Program-made: the position numbers and the translations under genes
Part shown: positions 6,626 to 12,559 of the stretch, one piece after another
How the letters are laid out: every line of letters starts with the position of its first letter
Numbering within the stretch: position 1 is the first letter of the stretch
Assembly: GCA_964541595.1 (NCBI GenBank)
Contig: CAZIRO010000076.1
Coordinates: forward strand, 1-12,559
Direction: 5' to 3'
From: CAZIRO01 sp964541595
GTDB lineage: Bacteria; Acidobacteriota; HRBIN11
DNA: 12,559 nucleotides
Notes under the pieces: generated by a model
What the model saw: the letters and a program-made list of their open reading frames with translations, nothing else
Databases searched by the model: none
What the model was told of the DNA's origin: nothing

Positions 6626-6751
6626 GACGCAGGCAATGGGACACCGTGGGTACCCATGCGGTCATGCGCTATCCCCCGTCCATGGGATGCCCCGTCCCCT
6701 GTCTTCCGTCTCCCGTCCCGGATACCTGACACCTGGGACCTGAGACCGGTG
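6626..6751 (-). repeat. Intergenic repeat element C, inverted relative of element A
   Basis: On the minus strand it runs parallel to element A. 6686-6734 is identical to 2880-2928 (49 bp), 6652-6669 to 2945-2962 (18 bp), and 6638-6650 to 2964-2976 (13 bp). The segment between the first two blocks has substitutions but no length change. It lacks about 22 bp (three heptamer units) present in A, and keeps the start CCGGT...AGGTCCCA. One end motif is present (AGGCAATGGG, 6631-6640); the inverted partner found in A is missing. It sits between the divergent candidate promoters of the carbamoyltransferase and the phosphohexomutase operon. Confidence 0.8.
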
Positions 6752-6767
6752 GTCACCGTTTCCGGAC

Positions 6768-6796
6768 TTGCCCCTCTTTCCGCGCAGATGTACTAT
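6768..6796 (+). promoter_or_regulatory. Candidate sigma-70-type promoter for the phosphohexomutase operon
   Basis: TTGCCC (6768-6773), 17-base spacer, TACTAT (6791-6796). The start near 6803 would leave a leader of about 110 bases before the first gene. It would serve the rightward run of genes to 11811. Confidence 0.4.
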
Positions 6797-6817
6797 TGAG
6801 ATCACTGAAATGACGGG

Positions 6818-6877
6818 AAAAGTGACACGAAGTGACAGGGGAATTCTGTCCTTCCCGGCACTTTTTTGTGTCACTTC
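6818..6877 (+). promoter_or_regulatory. Structured leader with AAGTGACA boxes and T-tract hairpin
   Basis: Two direct copies of AAGTGACA lie 10 bp apart (6820-6827, 6830-6837), with an inverted copy TGTCACTT (6869-6876). AAGTGACAC (6820-6828) pairs perfectly with GTGTCACTT (6868-6876). The alternative GAAGTGACA (6829-6837) pairs perfectly with TGTCACTTC (6869-6877). Between them AAGTG...GGGAA (6830-6843) can pair with TTCCC...CACTT (6852-6863), followed by T6 (6862-6867), which looks like an intrinsic terminator. This suggests either a protein operator or transcription attenuation in the leader of the operon. The ligand is unknown. Confidence 0.45.
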
Positions 6878-6912
6878 ACGCGGGAAGAGGACCATTAAAC
6901 GCGCGGGGAAAG

Positions 6913-8322
6913 ATGGTCACGCGGATTCATTTCGGTACCGCCGGATGGCGGGGGGTCATCGGGGATGATTTCACGTTCGTAAACGTCCGTCGTCTTTCCG
7001 CCGTACTTGCCCAGTGGCTGCTGGCGCATCAGGGTTCTCCGCATGTGCTCATCGGGTACGATTCCCGTTTTCTATCCGAGCGGTTCGCGGAGCAGAGCGC
7101 GCGTGTATTCGCCCGCTGGCATATTCCCGTCTGGTTTGCCCAGCGGGATACGCCGCAACCGGCTATCTGCTGGGGTGTCGTTCAGCGGGGGGCGTCCCTG
7201 GGCCTGAACTTCACGGGCAGTCACAATCTTCCGCAATACAGCGGGATTAAAATCATGGACGCGCATGGTGCTTTGCTCAGCGATGAGATCGCGCGGGAGA
7301 TCGAAGATCGCCTGCTGCAGTACCGGAACCATCCGATGATCGCAATGACGTATGACGAGCAGTGGATCGAAATGGTCGAACTCAAGGACGACTATCTGGA
7401 ACAGCTCAAACGGCTGGTGCCGCCAGAACGCCTGCAGTCGGAGTTACGTGTCGTGGTCGATCCCCTCTACGGGTCCACGCGTGAGTATCTCGAGAGTTTC
7501 CTGACCCAGTGGACTCCGATGACGGTCGAACCGATTCACAGTTTCAAGGATCCCTATTTCGGGGGGTACGGTCCGGAAGCCACTGTCGAAAACGTGCAGG
7601 AGTTGATCCGTTTCGTCCGCGACGGCCGTTTTCATCTCGGTCTGGCGATGGATGGGGACGGCGACCGGTTCGGTATTGTGGACATGGGCGGTGTGTACGT
7701 GCAACCCGAACAGTTGCTCTGTATTCTGTACGATTACCTGCTCGAGGTGCGTCGGGAAAAGGGGGGCGTGGTCCGCAATGTGGCCACCACGCATCTGATC
7801 GACCGCATCGCCCGTGCGCACGGCCAGCCGGTGATCCAGACACCCATCGGGTATAAATACATGGTCACCCACATGCAGCGGCCGGACATTCTGATCGCCG
7901 TGGAGGAGAGCGCCGGGTTTACCATGCGGGGACATATTCCGGACAAGGACGGAATGCTCGCCTGCCTGCTTGCTGTGGAAGTCGTTGCGACTACCGGACT
8001 TTCCCTGATAGAATACTGGCAGGAAGTGATCCGCAAGTACGGTCTGCTCTATCAGGCAAAAGCACGGTGTGCCTGTACACCGGATGCGAAACAGCGATAT
8101 CAGCGCTGGCAGGTGCAATTGCCGAAAACCATCGCGGGGCGCCGGGTGCGTCGTCATGAAACCATCGATGGTATCAAGTTTTATTTTGACGATGACACCT
8201 GGTTACTCGTGCGCACGGCCGGAACAGAACCGTTGATCCGGATTTACAGCGAGAGTCCCCGGAAGGAAATCGCACAGCAACTCGTGCAGGCGGCATTGCG
8301 CTATTTTCAGGAAGGATCGTGA
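6913..8322 (+). CDS. Phosphoglucomutase/phosphomannomutase family protein
   Basis: 469-residue cytoplasmic alpha-D-phosphohexomutase that would interconvert hexose 1- and 6-phosphates for glycan and nucleotide-sugar supply. Domains in order: N-terminal IHFGTAGWRGVIGDDFT (5-21; relatives have FGTDGWRxxI), active-site loop NFTGSHNLPQYSGIKI with Ser103, metal loop DGDGDR (247-252), sugar-binding EESAGFT (331-337; usual EESGG) and phosphate loop RTAGTEPLIR (434-443; usual RPSGTEP). Several signature positions are altered (TGSHNL for TASHNP, AGTEP for SGTEP), so glucose or mannose specificity cannot be assigned. It is clearly a different branch from GlmM at 510-1862. ATG 6913-6915 was chosen over the upstream open frame because FGTAGWRG follows directly and GGGGA precedes it. 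First gene of the rightward operon. Confidence 0.85.
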   Translation: MVTRIHFGTAGWRGVIGDDFTFVNVRRLSAVLAQWLLAHQGSPHVLIGYDSRFLSERFAEQSARVFARWHIPVWFAQRDTPQPAICWGVVQRGASLGLNFTGSHNLPQYSGIKIMDAHGALLSDEIAREIEDRLLQYRNHPMIAMTYDEQWIEMVELKDDYLEQLKRLVPPERLQSELRVVVDPLYGSTREYLESFLTQWTPMTVEPIHSFKDPYFGGYGPEATVENVQELIRFVRDGRFHLGLAMDGDGDRFGIVDMGGVYVQPEQLLCILYDYLLEVRREKGGVVRNVATTHLIDRIARAHGQPVIQTPIGYKYMVTHMQRPDILIAVEESAGFTMRGHIPDKDGMLACLLAVEVVATTGLSLIEYWQEVIRKYGLLYQAKARCACTPDAKQRYQRWQVQLPKTIAGRRVRRHETIDGIKFYFDDDTWLLVRTAGTEPLIRIYSESPRKEIAQQLVQAALRYFQEGS

Positions 8323-8645
8323 TGCGCATGGACCTGGGAAAAGGCGTGTTCGTAGCCTGTCTGGGGTTGAGCATCCTGTCGATCCTGTGGTCGCTTTTCG
8401 ATCCGCAGGGTGTGCAGTACTGGATGATGCTGACCCGTCAGGAACAGCAGTTGATGCGGGAACTGCAGGCGTTGCGGGCACGTGCGGTGCGATTGCAACG
8501 CGCGATTGAACGCGCGCGTACCGATCCGGAAGTCATCGAACGCATCGCCCGCGAGGAGTTAATGTATGTACAGCCGGGGGAGATCGTGATACCGGTACCG
8601 GAGGCGTCGAGCTCATCCTCGGAGGAACGACCGAATGACCCGTGA
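8322..8645 (+). CDS. FtsB/DivIC-family septum formation initiator
   Basis: 107 residues, a typical size for FtsB/DivIC. This is a single-pass inner-membrane protein whose periplasmic coiled coil joins FtsL/FtsQ in the divisome. It has a short cytoplasmic N-terminus, a hydrophobic segment at about 6-25 (GVFVACLGLSILSILWSLF), then a coiled coil (about 38-66) rich in Gln, Glu, Leu and Arg. The family-typical ending follows: DPEVIERIAREELMYVQPGEIVIPVP. A short acidic, Ser-rich tail is added. ATG 8322-8324 was chosen because AGGAAGG (8309-8315) lies 6 bases upstream and its A overlaps the TGA of the preceding gene (TGATG). A GTG at 8319 and an ATG at 8328 are alternatives. It overlaps truB by 11 bases, which supports translational coupling. 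Confidence 0.82.
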   Translation: MRMDLGKGVFVACLGLSILSILWSLFDPQGVQYWMMLTRQEQQLMRELQALRARAVRLQRAIERARTDPEVIERIAREELMYVQPGEIVIPVPEASSSSSEERPNDP

Positions 8646-9585
8646 CGCGCTGAACGGTTATCATGGCATTTTGCTCATTGCCAAACCTGCGGGCCCGACT
8701 TCGCACGATGTGGTCGATGTTGTACGCAGGGTATTGCGACAGCGTCGTGTGGGCCATCTGGGCACGCTCGATCCCATGGCGGAGGGTGTTCTTCCGCTGG
8801 CGCTGGGGCTGGCGACGCGGCTGGCTTCCATTCTCGTACATGCGGATAAGGTCTATGAGGCGGTCTTCCGGTTCGGTGTGGAAACGGATACCCACGATCG
8901 TGCCGGGCGTGTGATCGCGGAACATCCGGTCCCCGACGATCTGACGGAGGACCGGTTGCGCGAGGTTTTGCGTCGATACGTTGGAGAGATCGATCAGGTG
9001 CCCCCGTTGATCTCCGCGAAAAAGTACAGGGGCCGTCCGCTGTACTGGTGGGTGCGCCGTGGAAAGGAAGTCCCGCCGCCGCCTCCGAAACGGGTGCGTT
9101 TCTACGTCATTGATCTCATCACCTGGGTCCCCCCGTACGCGCATTTAAAGATTCACTGCTCTGCCGGTGCATACATTCGCGCGCTGGCCCGCGATGTCGG
9201 CCAGGCAGTCGGATGCGGCGCCATTGTTGACCGCATTCGCCGGATACGGTGGGGAAGGTATTCCCTGGAGGACACCATTCCGCTCGCCCGTTTTCGGGAA
9301 CAACCGGAATTGCGACCGCCGTATTTTATTCCCCTTGAAGACATCGCACCGGAATGGCCCCGTTTGCGGGCCAACCCCGTGATCCTGCGGCGTCTGCTGA
9401 GTGGACAGAGCGTTCCGTTGCCCCCGTTGATGCGACAGATCGAGGGTGTCGAACGGTTGACCCGCGAGCGGTATCTCAAGGTGTTCTCCCCCCAGGGCAA
9501 GATCGTCGCCATTGCCGAGATCGATTATCCGAACTGGATCCGCCCGAATATCAATTTTCCCCAGAGAATGGAATCGGTCCTATAA
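8635..9585 (+). CDS. truB: tRNA pseudouridine-55 synthase
   Basis: 316 residues. TruB converts U55 of the T-loop to pseudouridine in elongator tRNAs. Visible: GILLIAKPAGPTSHDVVDVV (family GxLxxxKPxGxTSxxVV), catalytic motif VGHLGTLDPMAEGVLPL with Asp46, DKVYEAVFRFGVETDTHD (family KxYxaxxxLGxxTdTxD), PPLISAKKYRGRPLYWWVRRG, and CSAGAYIRALARDVG (family SxGTYIRxLxxDxG). The last 80 or so residues form a PUA-like tail ending in a conserved-looking GKIVAIAE. ATG 8635-8637 has GGAGG (8621-8625) 9 bases upstream and lies inside the end of the preceding gene. The stop codon falls within the palindrome at 9581-9611. Its place beside cell-envelope genes reflects operon layout rather than a shared pathway. 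Confidence 0.93.
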   Translation: MTRDALNGYHGILLIAKPAGPTSHDVVDVVRRVLRQRRVGHLGTLDPMAEGVLPLALGLATRLASILVHADKVYEAVFRFGVETDTHDRAGRVIAEHPVPDDLTEDRLREVLRRYVGEIDQVPPLISAKKYRGRPLYWWVRRGKEVPPPPPKRVRFYVIDLITWVPPYAHLKIHCSAGAYIRALARDVGQAVGCGAIVDRIRRIRWGRYSLEDTIPLARFREQPELRPPYFIPLEDIAPEWPRLRANPVILRRLLSGQSVPLPPLMRQIEGVERLTRERYLKVFSPQGKIVAIAEIDYPNWIRPNINFPQRMESVL

Positions 9586-9611
9586 GACCTATAGGACCTA
9601 TAGGTCTTATA
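9581..9611. repeat. Perfect 31-bp palindrome with 9-bp period between truB and fabD
   Basis: The arm TATAAGACCTATAGG (9581-9595) is exactly mirrored by CCTATAGGTCTTATA (9597-9611) around a single A at 9596. It can also be read as 9-bp units: TATAAGACC, TATAGGACC, TATAGGTCT, TATA. It contains the truB stop codon and ends two bases before the fabD ATG. In RNA it would form a stem holding the only SD-like AGG of fabD (9602-9604). It is AT-rich compared with its surroundings. Confidence 0.9.
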
Positions 9612-9613
9612 CA

Positions 9614-10561
9614 ATGGGTCGAATTGCCGTACTGTTTCCGGGTCAGGGGGTTCAGAAGGTCGGAATGGGTCGCGATCTCCTGGAGGCCTATCCGGAGGTC
9701 CGTGCACTGTTCACGACTGCCGGCGAAGTCATTGGCCGGGACCTGCTGCAGTTGTGTCTCTCCGGTCCGGAAGACGCGTTAACCGTGACATACCACGCAC
9801 AACCGGCCATCCTGACCGTATGCATCGCATACTGGCATGTGTTGCGGTCGTATACGACGCTCACTCCCGACTTTGTCGCCGGGCATTCCCTGGGCGAGTA
9901 TACCGCACTCGTGGCTGCAGACGCATTGCGTTTCGAGGACGGCGTGCGCCTCGTATACTACCGGGGACGATACATGCAGGAGGCCGTTCCGGTGGGTACC
10001 GGTACGATGGCTGCGGTTATCGGACTTGGGGAAGATACCGTTGCGCGGATCTGCGCTTCGATCGCGCGGCCCGAATACTGGGTCGGCCCTGCGAACTGGA
10101 ACGCCCCGGACCAGATCGTCATCGCCGGCCACACGGCGGCTGTGCGTGAAGCGGCCGAACAGTGCCGGGCGGCCGGAGCGCGTCGTGTGGTTTTCCTGCA
10201 GGTGTCGGCGCCGTTTCACACACCGCTGGTGCGACCCGCGGAAGAGCGACTGGCGGCACATATTGACGCGGTCGGTTGGCAGCCGCTGCGTATCCCCTGG
10301 ATGAACAACGTCACGGCCGAACCCGTCACCGATCCGGAAACCGCACGCGCCATTCTGAAACGGCAGATGACCGCACCGGTACAGTGGACACGTCTGATTC
10401 GGCGACTCCGCGAACTCGGTGTCACGACGTTCGTCGAGGTGGGACCGGGTCGCGTGCTCACGGGACTGGTGCGTCGTATCGTGCAGGACGCAGAGTGTAT
10501 GGCCATCCATCATGTGGCTGCTCTGCAGGATGCAATGCAACGCTGGCCGAAAACGGAATAG
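9614..10561 (+). CDS. fabD: Malonyl-CoA:ACP transacylase
   Basis: 315 residues, normal length. FabD moves malonyl from CoA to acyl carrier protein to supply fatty-acid elongation in the cytoplasm. Visible: LFPGQGVQKVGMG (oxyanion-hole Gln11; usual GQGSQ), nucleophile elbow AGHSLGEYTALVAAD with Ser92, malonate-binding Arg117 in YYRGRYMQEA, Asn residues in NWNAPDQIVIAG, catalytic His202 in SAPFHTPLV (usual SGPFHSPLM) and EVGPGRVLTGL. All catalytic residues are kept. ATG 9614-9616 is the only start giving the family N-terminus. It lacks a clear SD, and the preceding bases belong to the palindrome, so initiation may depend on coupling or structure. No other fab genes are in view; it lies between truB and the lpxH-like gene in the same operon. 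Confidence 0.93.
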   Translation: MGRIAVLFPGQGVQKVGMGRDLLEAYPEVRALFTTAGEVIGRDLLQLCLSGPEDALTVTYHAQPAILTVCIAYWHVLRSYTTLTPDFVAGHSLGEYTALVAADALRFEDGVRLVYYRGRYMQEAVPVGTGTMAAVIGLGEDTVARICASIARPEYWVGPANWNAPDQIVIAGHTAAVREAAEQCRAAGARRVVFLQVSAPFHTPLVRPAEERLAAHIDAVGWQPLRIPWMNNVTAEPVTDPETARAILKRQMTAPVQWTRLIRRLRELGVTTFVEVGPGRVLTGLVRRIVQDAECMAIHHVAALQDAMQRWPKTE

Positions 10562-10577
10562 AATTTTTGCATTGCAT

Positions 10578-11474
10578 ATGCCGAATTCTGTCCATCCGTT
10601 CTGGGTTCGCAATGCGCAATACGCCACGGACCGCGCGGTCGTTCGGGTGAATTCCGTACCCCGTATCTGGATCGTGTCCGATCTGCACCTGCGCGACGGT
10701 GAACGTGTCGATAAATGGCACGCGTTGCAACGGCTGGTCGAACTCGCCCTCAGGCATCGTGTGCCCATCGTTTGCGGCGGAGATTTCTTTCATCTGTTTC
10801 TGGGACGCCGAAAATGCTGGACCCCACTGCAACACGCGGTCTATCACCTGCTGGCTACAGCGCGGGCCTCGGGTTTGCAGTTCTTCTGGATCCGGGGCAA
10901 TCGGGATTTGCATCCGGAATCCTGGCAACCGGTCCTCGCCGGTGTGGGTGCGATCCTGCACGCACATGTGGGGCCGCATGCGCTCATGATGGTACACGGT
11001 CACGGGATCGATCGTACCGACCGTGCGGACTGGATCTGGCAACGGGTGCTGCACCACCCGATCACCTGGTGGGTCCTGCGCCGCCTGCCCGCGGGCGGGT
11101 TGACCTGGCTCGCATACCGCGTGGAACGTCGACTGCATCGCCCGCCGTTCCGTCGCAAACGGCCAATCCCGTGGCACGTCCTGTATCAACATGCGATGCA
11201 CCTCGCGGCCGGACAATCTGTTCGGTGGTTTCTCTTCGGCCATTTTCACGTGTTCGCACGGATCGTGAACCCCGCGGGATATCCCCGGGAGATCCTGTGC
11301 GTGCCTTCCTGGGACGAGGGGGCCCGTATCCTGGAGTTTACGGCCGATGGCGTATGGCGACTCCTGGATGGCAACGCTCAGCCGCTGGATATACAGCCGC
11401 TGGAACCGCTGGAAACTGCGGCGCCGGAAGGTCCCTCGTCTGCAGGGTGCGGCCGATCGCGGTCGCTGGGGTGA
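10578..11474 (+). CDS. lpxH: LpxH-like metallophosphoesterase (UDP-2,3-diacylglucosamine hydrolase)
   Basis: Up to 298 residues of the calcineurin-like phosphoesterase fold. LpxH splits UDP-2,3-diacylglucosamine to lipid X and UMP at the inner membrane in lipid A synthesis. Metal-ligand motifs in order: SDLHL (34-38), GGDFFHLFLG (67-76), GNRD (107-110), HGHGIDRTDRADWIW (140-154) and GHFH (221-224; LpxH usually GHTH). The helical insert after HGHG, with LRRLPAGGLTWLA, resembles LpxH more than generic phosphoesterases. The start is uncertain. ATG 10578 lacks a good SD and leaves about 28 residues before the first strand; GTG 10647 (residue 24) would fit the family better but also has weak SD. 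The last 36 or so residues, from about 263, are not family-like and lie inside the overlap with yraN. Confidence 0.7.
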   Translation: MPNSVHPFWVRNAQYATDRAVVRVNSVPRIWIVSDLHLRDGERVDKWHALQRLVELALRHRVPIVCGGDFFHLFLGRRKCWTPLQHAVYHLLATARASGLQFFWIRGNRDLHPESWQPVLAGVGAILHAHVGPHALMMVHGHGIDRTDRADWIWQRVLHHPITWWVLRRLPAGGLTWLAYRVERRLHRPPFRRKRPIPWHVLYQHAMHLAAGQSVRWFLFGHFHVFARIVNPAGYPREILCVPSWDEGARILEFTADGVWRLLDGNAQPLDIQPLEPLETAAPEGPSSAGCGRSRSLG

Positions 11475-11811
11475 AGCCTATGCCGCCGATTTTCTCCGCG
11501 CCCGGGGCTTGACCATTCTGGCACACCGCGTGCGCACACCACGCGGAGAGATTGACATCATTGCCCGGGATGGTCCGGTATGGGTATTTGTCGAGGTGAA
11601 AACCCGAAGCAACCGATACCCGTGGAAACCGGACCCCATCGTGTCGCCCTATCAACGCCGTCGTATCGTGCATGCCGCGCTGAACTGGATGCGTCAACGG
11701 GGACTGCGGTGTGTGCCCGTGCGGTTTGATGTCGTGGTCGTTTGGATCGTGCGAGATGTCCGGCGTCCGTGTGTGGACTGGTACCGCGGTGTGCCGTACC
11801 GGTATCCGTAA
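11347..11811 (+). CDS. yraN: YraN/UPF0102 family endonuclease-like protein
   Basis: 154 residues. UPF0102 proteins have a Holliday-junction-resolvase-like nuclease fold; their cellular role is not settled. The family pattern is clear: RGRWGEAYAADFLRARGL (38-55) with Glu43, TPRGEIDIIARDGP with Asp70, and VFVEVKTRSN with Glu83 and Lys85. Together these form the PD-(D/E)xK-type site. VSPYQRRRIVHAALNWM then RFDVVVVW complete the domain. About 37 basic, Trp-rich residues precede the conserved part. ATG 11347 has GGAG 10 bases upstream; ATG 11368 is an alternative. No ATG or GTG lies closer to the domain, so the gene overlaps the lpxH-like gene by 107-128 bases in another frame. It is the last gene of the rightward run. 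YraN often sits near rnhB or lepB in other genomes, which are absent here. Confidence 0.85.
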   Translation: MAYGDSWMATLSRWIYSRWNRWKLRRRKVPRLQGAADRGRWGEAYAADFLRARGLTILAHRVRTPRGEIDIIARDGPVWVFVEVKTRSNRYPWKPDPIVSPYQRRRIVHAALNWMRQRGLRCVPVRFDVVVVWIVRDVRRPCVDWYRGVPYRYP

Positions 11812-12023
11812 CGGCGTTTTCCGGTGATGCCCATTGGCAGCGCATGTCCCGTCCTGATCCCGAAGCGATGCCTGAAAACGGAATTGCCGGGTTCCCGCCA
11901 TTGATGGGGAAATCGCGGAATGATCATCAGATGCGACTACCTGACCCGGGAAGTTTCACATGTTATTCACGATTTCCAGAGAAGTCACGGAACGGTTCGT
12001 CGACATCCCCGAGGTCCGTAGTC

Positions 12024-12559
12024 TCAGCGACGCTCCGGCCTGTATGGAAACGCTTCTCCCGGATGCAACGGTGCCCACACCTCCCGTGCATACGCCTCCA
12101 GAAACCGCCGTGCCCATTCGGCCACCCGTCCCTTGCTGCGTGCCAGCTCCGCGACCTCCCGCAGTCCCGCCACCTCCTCGCCCAGCGCAATCCGACTCAC
12201 CGCGCGCGTCAGTCGGACTTCATCCCGGTAGGGAAAATCCGGATAGGTCCTCAGAATCTTTTCTGCTTCCAGCCGATTCCAGATCATGACCTCCCGTCCG
12301 TGCAACCCCCGCCATCCCATCTCCTCGCCCACCCAGGGCACCTGCCAGAACGTTGCAACGCGGGCTGCCAGGTCGTCGTGCTCCAGACCGTGGACATACC
12401 GCAGGTACCAGATGACCCGGGGGATATACCCGTACGCCTGGTCATGAGTCAATCCGGGAGTATACTTGACCAATCGCTGGTAGCGCACCCAGGCGGCATA
12501 CCGGGAGGTGGGGTAGTCGCGCAGCAGCTGCTCCGTCCTGCCGGACCGAAACAGCCGAC
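12024..12559 (-). CDS. Partial protein with probable TPR-like repeats (C-terminal part)
   Basis: Open from the right edge to a TGA at 12024-12026, 177 residues visible; the N-terminus is outside the window. I do not recognise the gene. It is rich in Arg, Trp and Tyr and appears helical throughout, with no membrane segment or signal. Two stretches look like tetratricopeptide helices: TEQLLRDYPTSRYAAWVRYQ near the edge and AEKILRTYPDFPYRDEVRL further on. The YPxSxYA pattern is common in TPR proteins of the BamD/CpoB kind, though similarity is too short to assign either. A GTG at 12486-12488 is not preceded by a good SD and lies inside the repeat, so the true start is probably beyond the edge. 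It converges with yraN across a 212-bp gap (11812-12023), in which I saw no clear terminator or other feature. Confidence 0.6.
   Translation of the reverse strand, partial: RLFRSGRTEQLLRDYPTSRYAAWVRYQRLVKYTPGLTHDQAYGYIPRVIWYLRYVHGLEHDDLAARVATFWQVPWVGEEMGWRGLHGREVMIWNRLEAEKILRTYPDFPYRDEVRLTRAVSRIALGEEVAGLREVAELARSKGRVAEWARRFLEAYAREVWAPLHPGEAFPYRPERR

Noticed and set aside
11813..11881. Inverted repeat (CGTTTTCCGG with CCTGAAAACG) after yraN as a terminator
   Set aside because: The arms are about 50 bases apart with a mismatch and are not followed by a T-run, so a terminator call is not supported.
11960..12289. Pro-rich 109-codon frame on the plus strand
   Set aside because: Most of it lies opposite the partial minus-strand gene at 12024-12559, and its Pro-rich translation is what that gene's Gly/Trp/Arg codons yield on the other strand. 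No SD of note.

Overview
The window reads as an ordinary chromosomal segment of a diderm (Gram-negative) bacterium with fairly high GC. It holds housekeeping genes for cell-wall sugar, proline, fatty-acid, lipid A and tRNA metabolism. An LpxH-like lipid A phosphoesterase implies an outer membrane. No gene sequence here fixes the phylum. The run of ten Ns inside proC suggests a scaffolded, probably metagenomic, assembly.

Layout. (1) Minus-strand block 1-2723: a LolD/MacB-type ABC ATPase (2037-2723), phosphoglucosamine mutase glmM (510-1862) and the N-terminal part of a sodium:dicarboxylate/glutamate symporter that runs off the left edge (1-480). (2) Plus strand 3089-4426: proC, then a small secreted ComEA-like helix-hairpin-helix protein. 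(3) Minus strand 4751-6532: a lone NodU/CmcH-family carbamoyltransferase, convergent with comEA. (4) Plus strand 6913-11811: a tight operon-like run of phosphohexomutase, FtsB/DivIC-like protein, truB, fabD, lpxH-like gene and yraN, with start/stop overlaps and short gaps. (5) Minus strand 12024 to the right edge: a partial, probably TPR-like protein.

How the genes fit together. GlmM feeds UDP-GlcNAc synthesis for peptidoglycan and lipid A. FabD supplies malonyl-ACP for acyl chains. LpxH cleaves a lipid A precursor. The FtsB/DivIC-like protein belongs to the divisome. The rightward cluster therefore mixes envelope biogenesis with tRNA modification (TruB).

The unusual content lies between genes. 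A repeat family with a 7-bp internal period occupies three intergenic spaces: 2801-2994 (plus), 4581-4738 (plus) and 6626-6751 (minus). The first and third share a perfectly identical 49-bp block in opposite orientation. An 18-bp motif, ATCGGGACAGGMAATGGG, marks the ends of these elements and appears alone at 2009-2026. Two of the elements sit neatly between divergent promoter pairs. Other notable structures are a perfect 31-bp palindrome between truB and fabD, and a leader with repeated AAGTGACA boxes and a T-tract hairpin ahead of the phosphohexomutase operon. I see no phage, CRISPR, toxin-antitoxin or defence genes, and no RNA gene.
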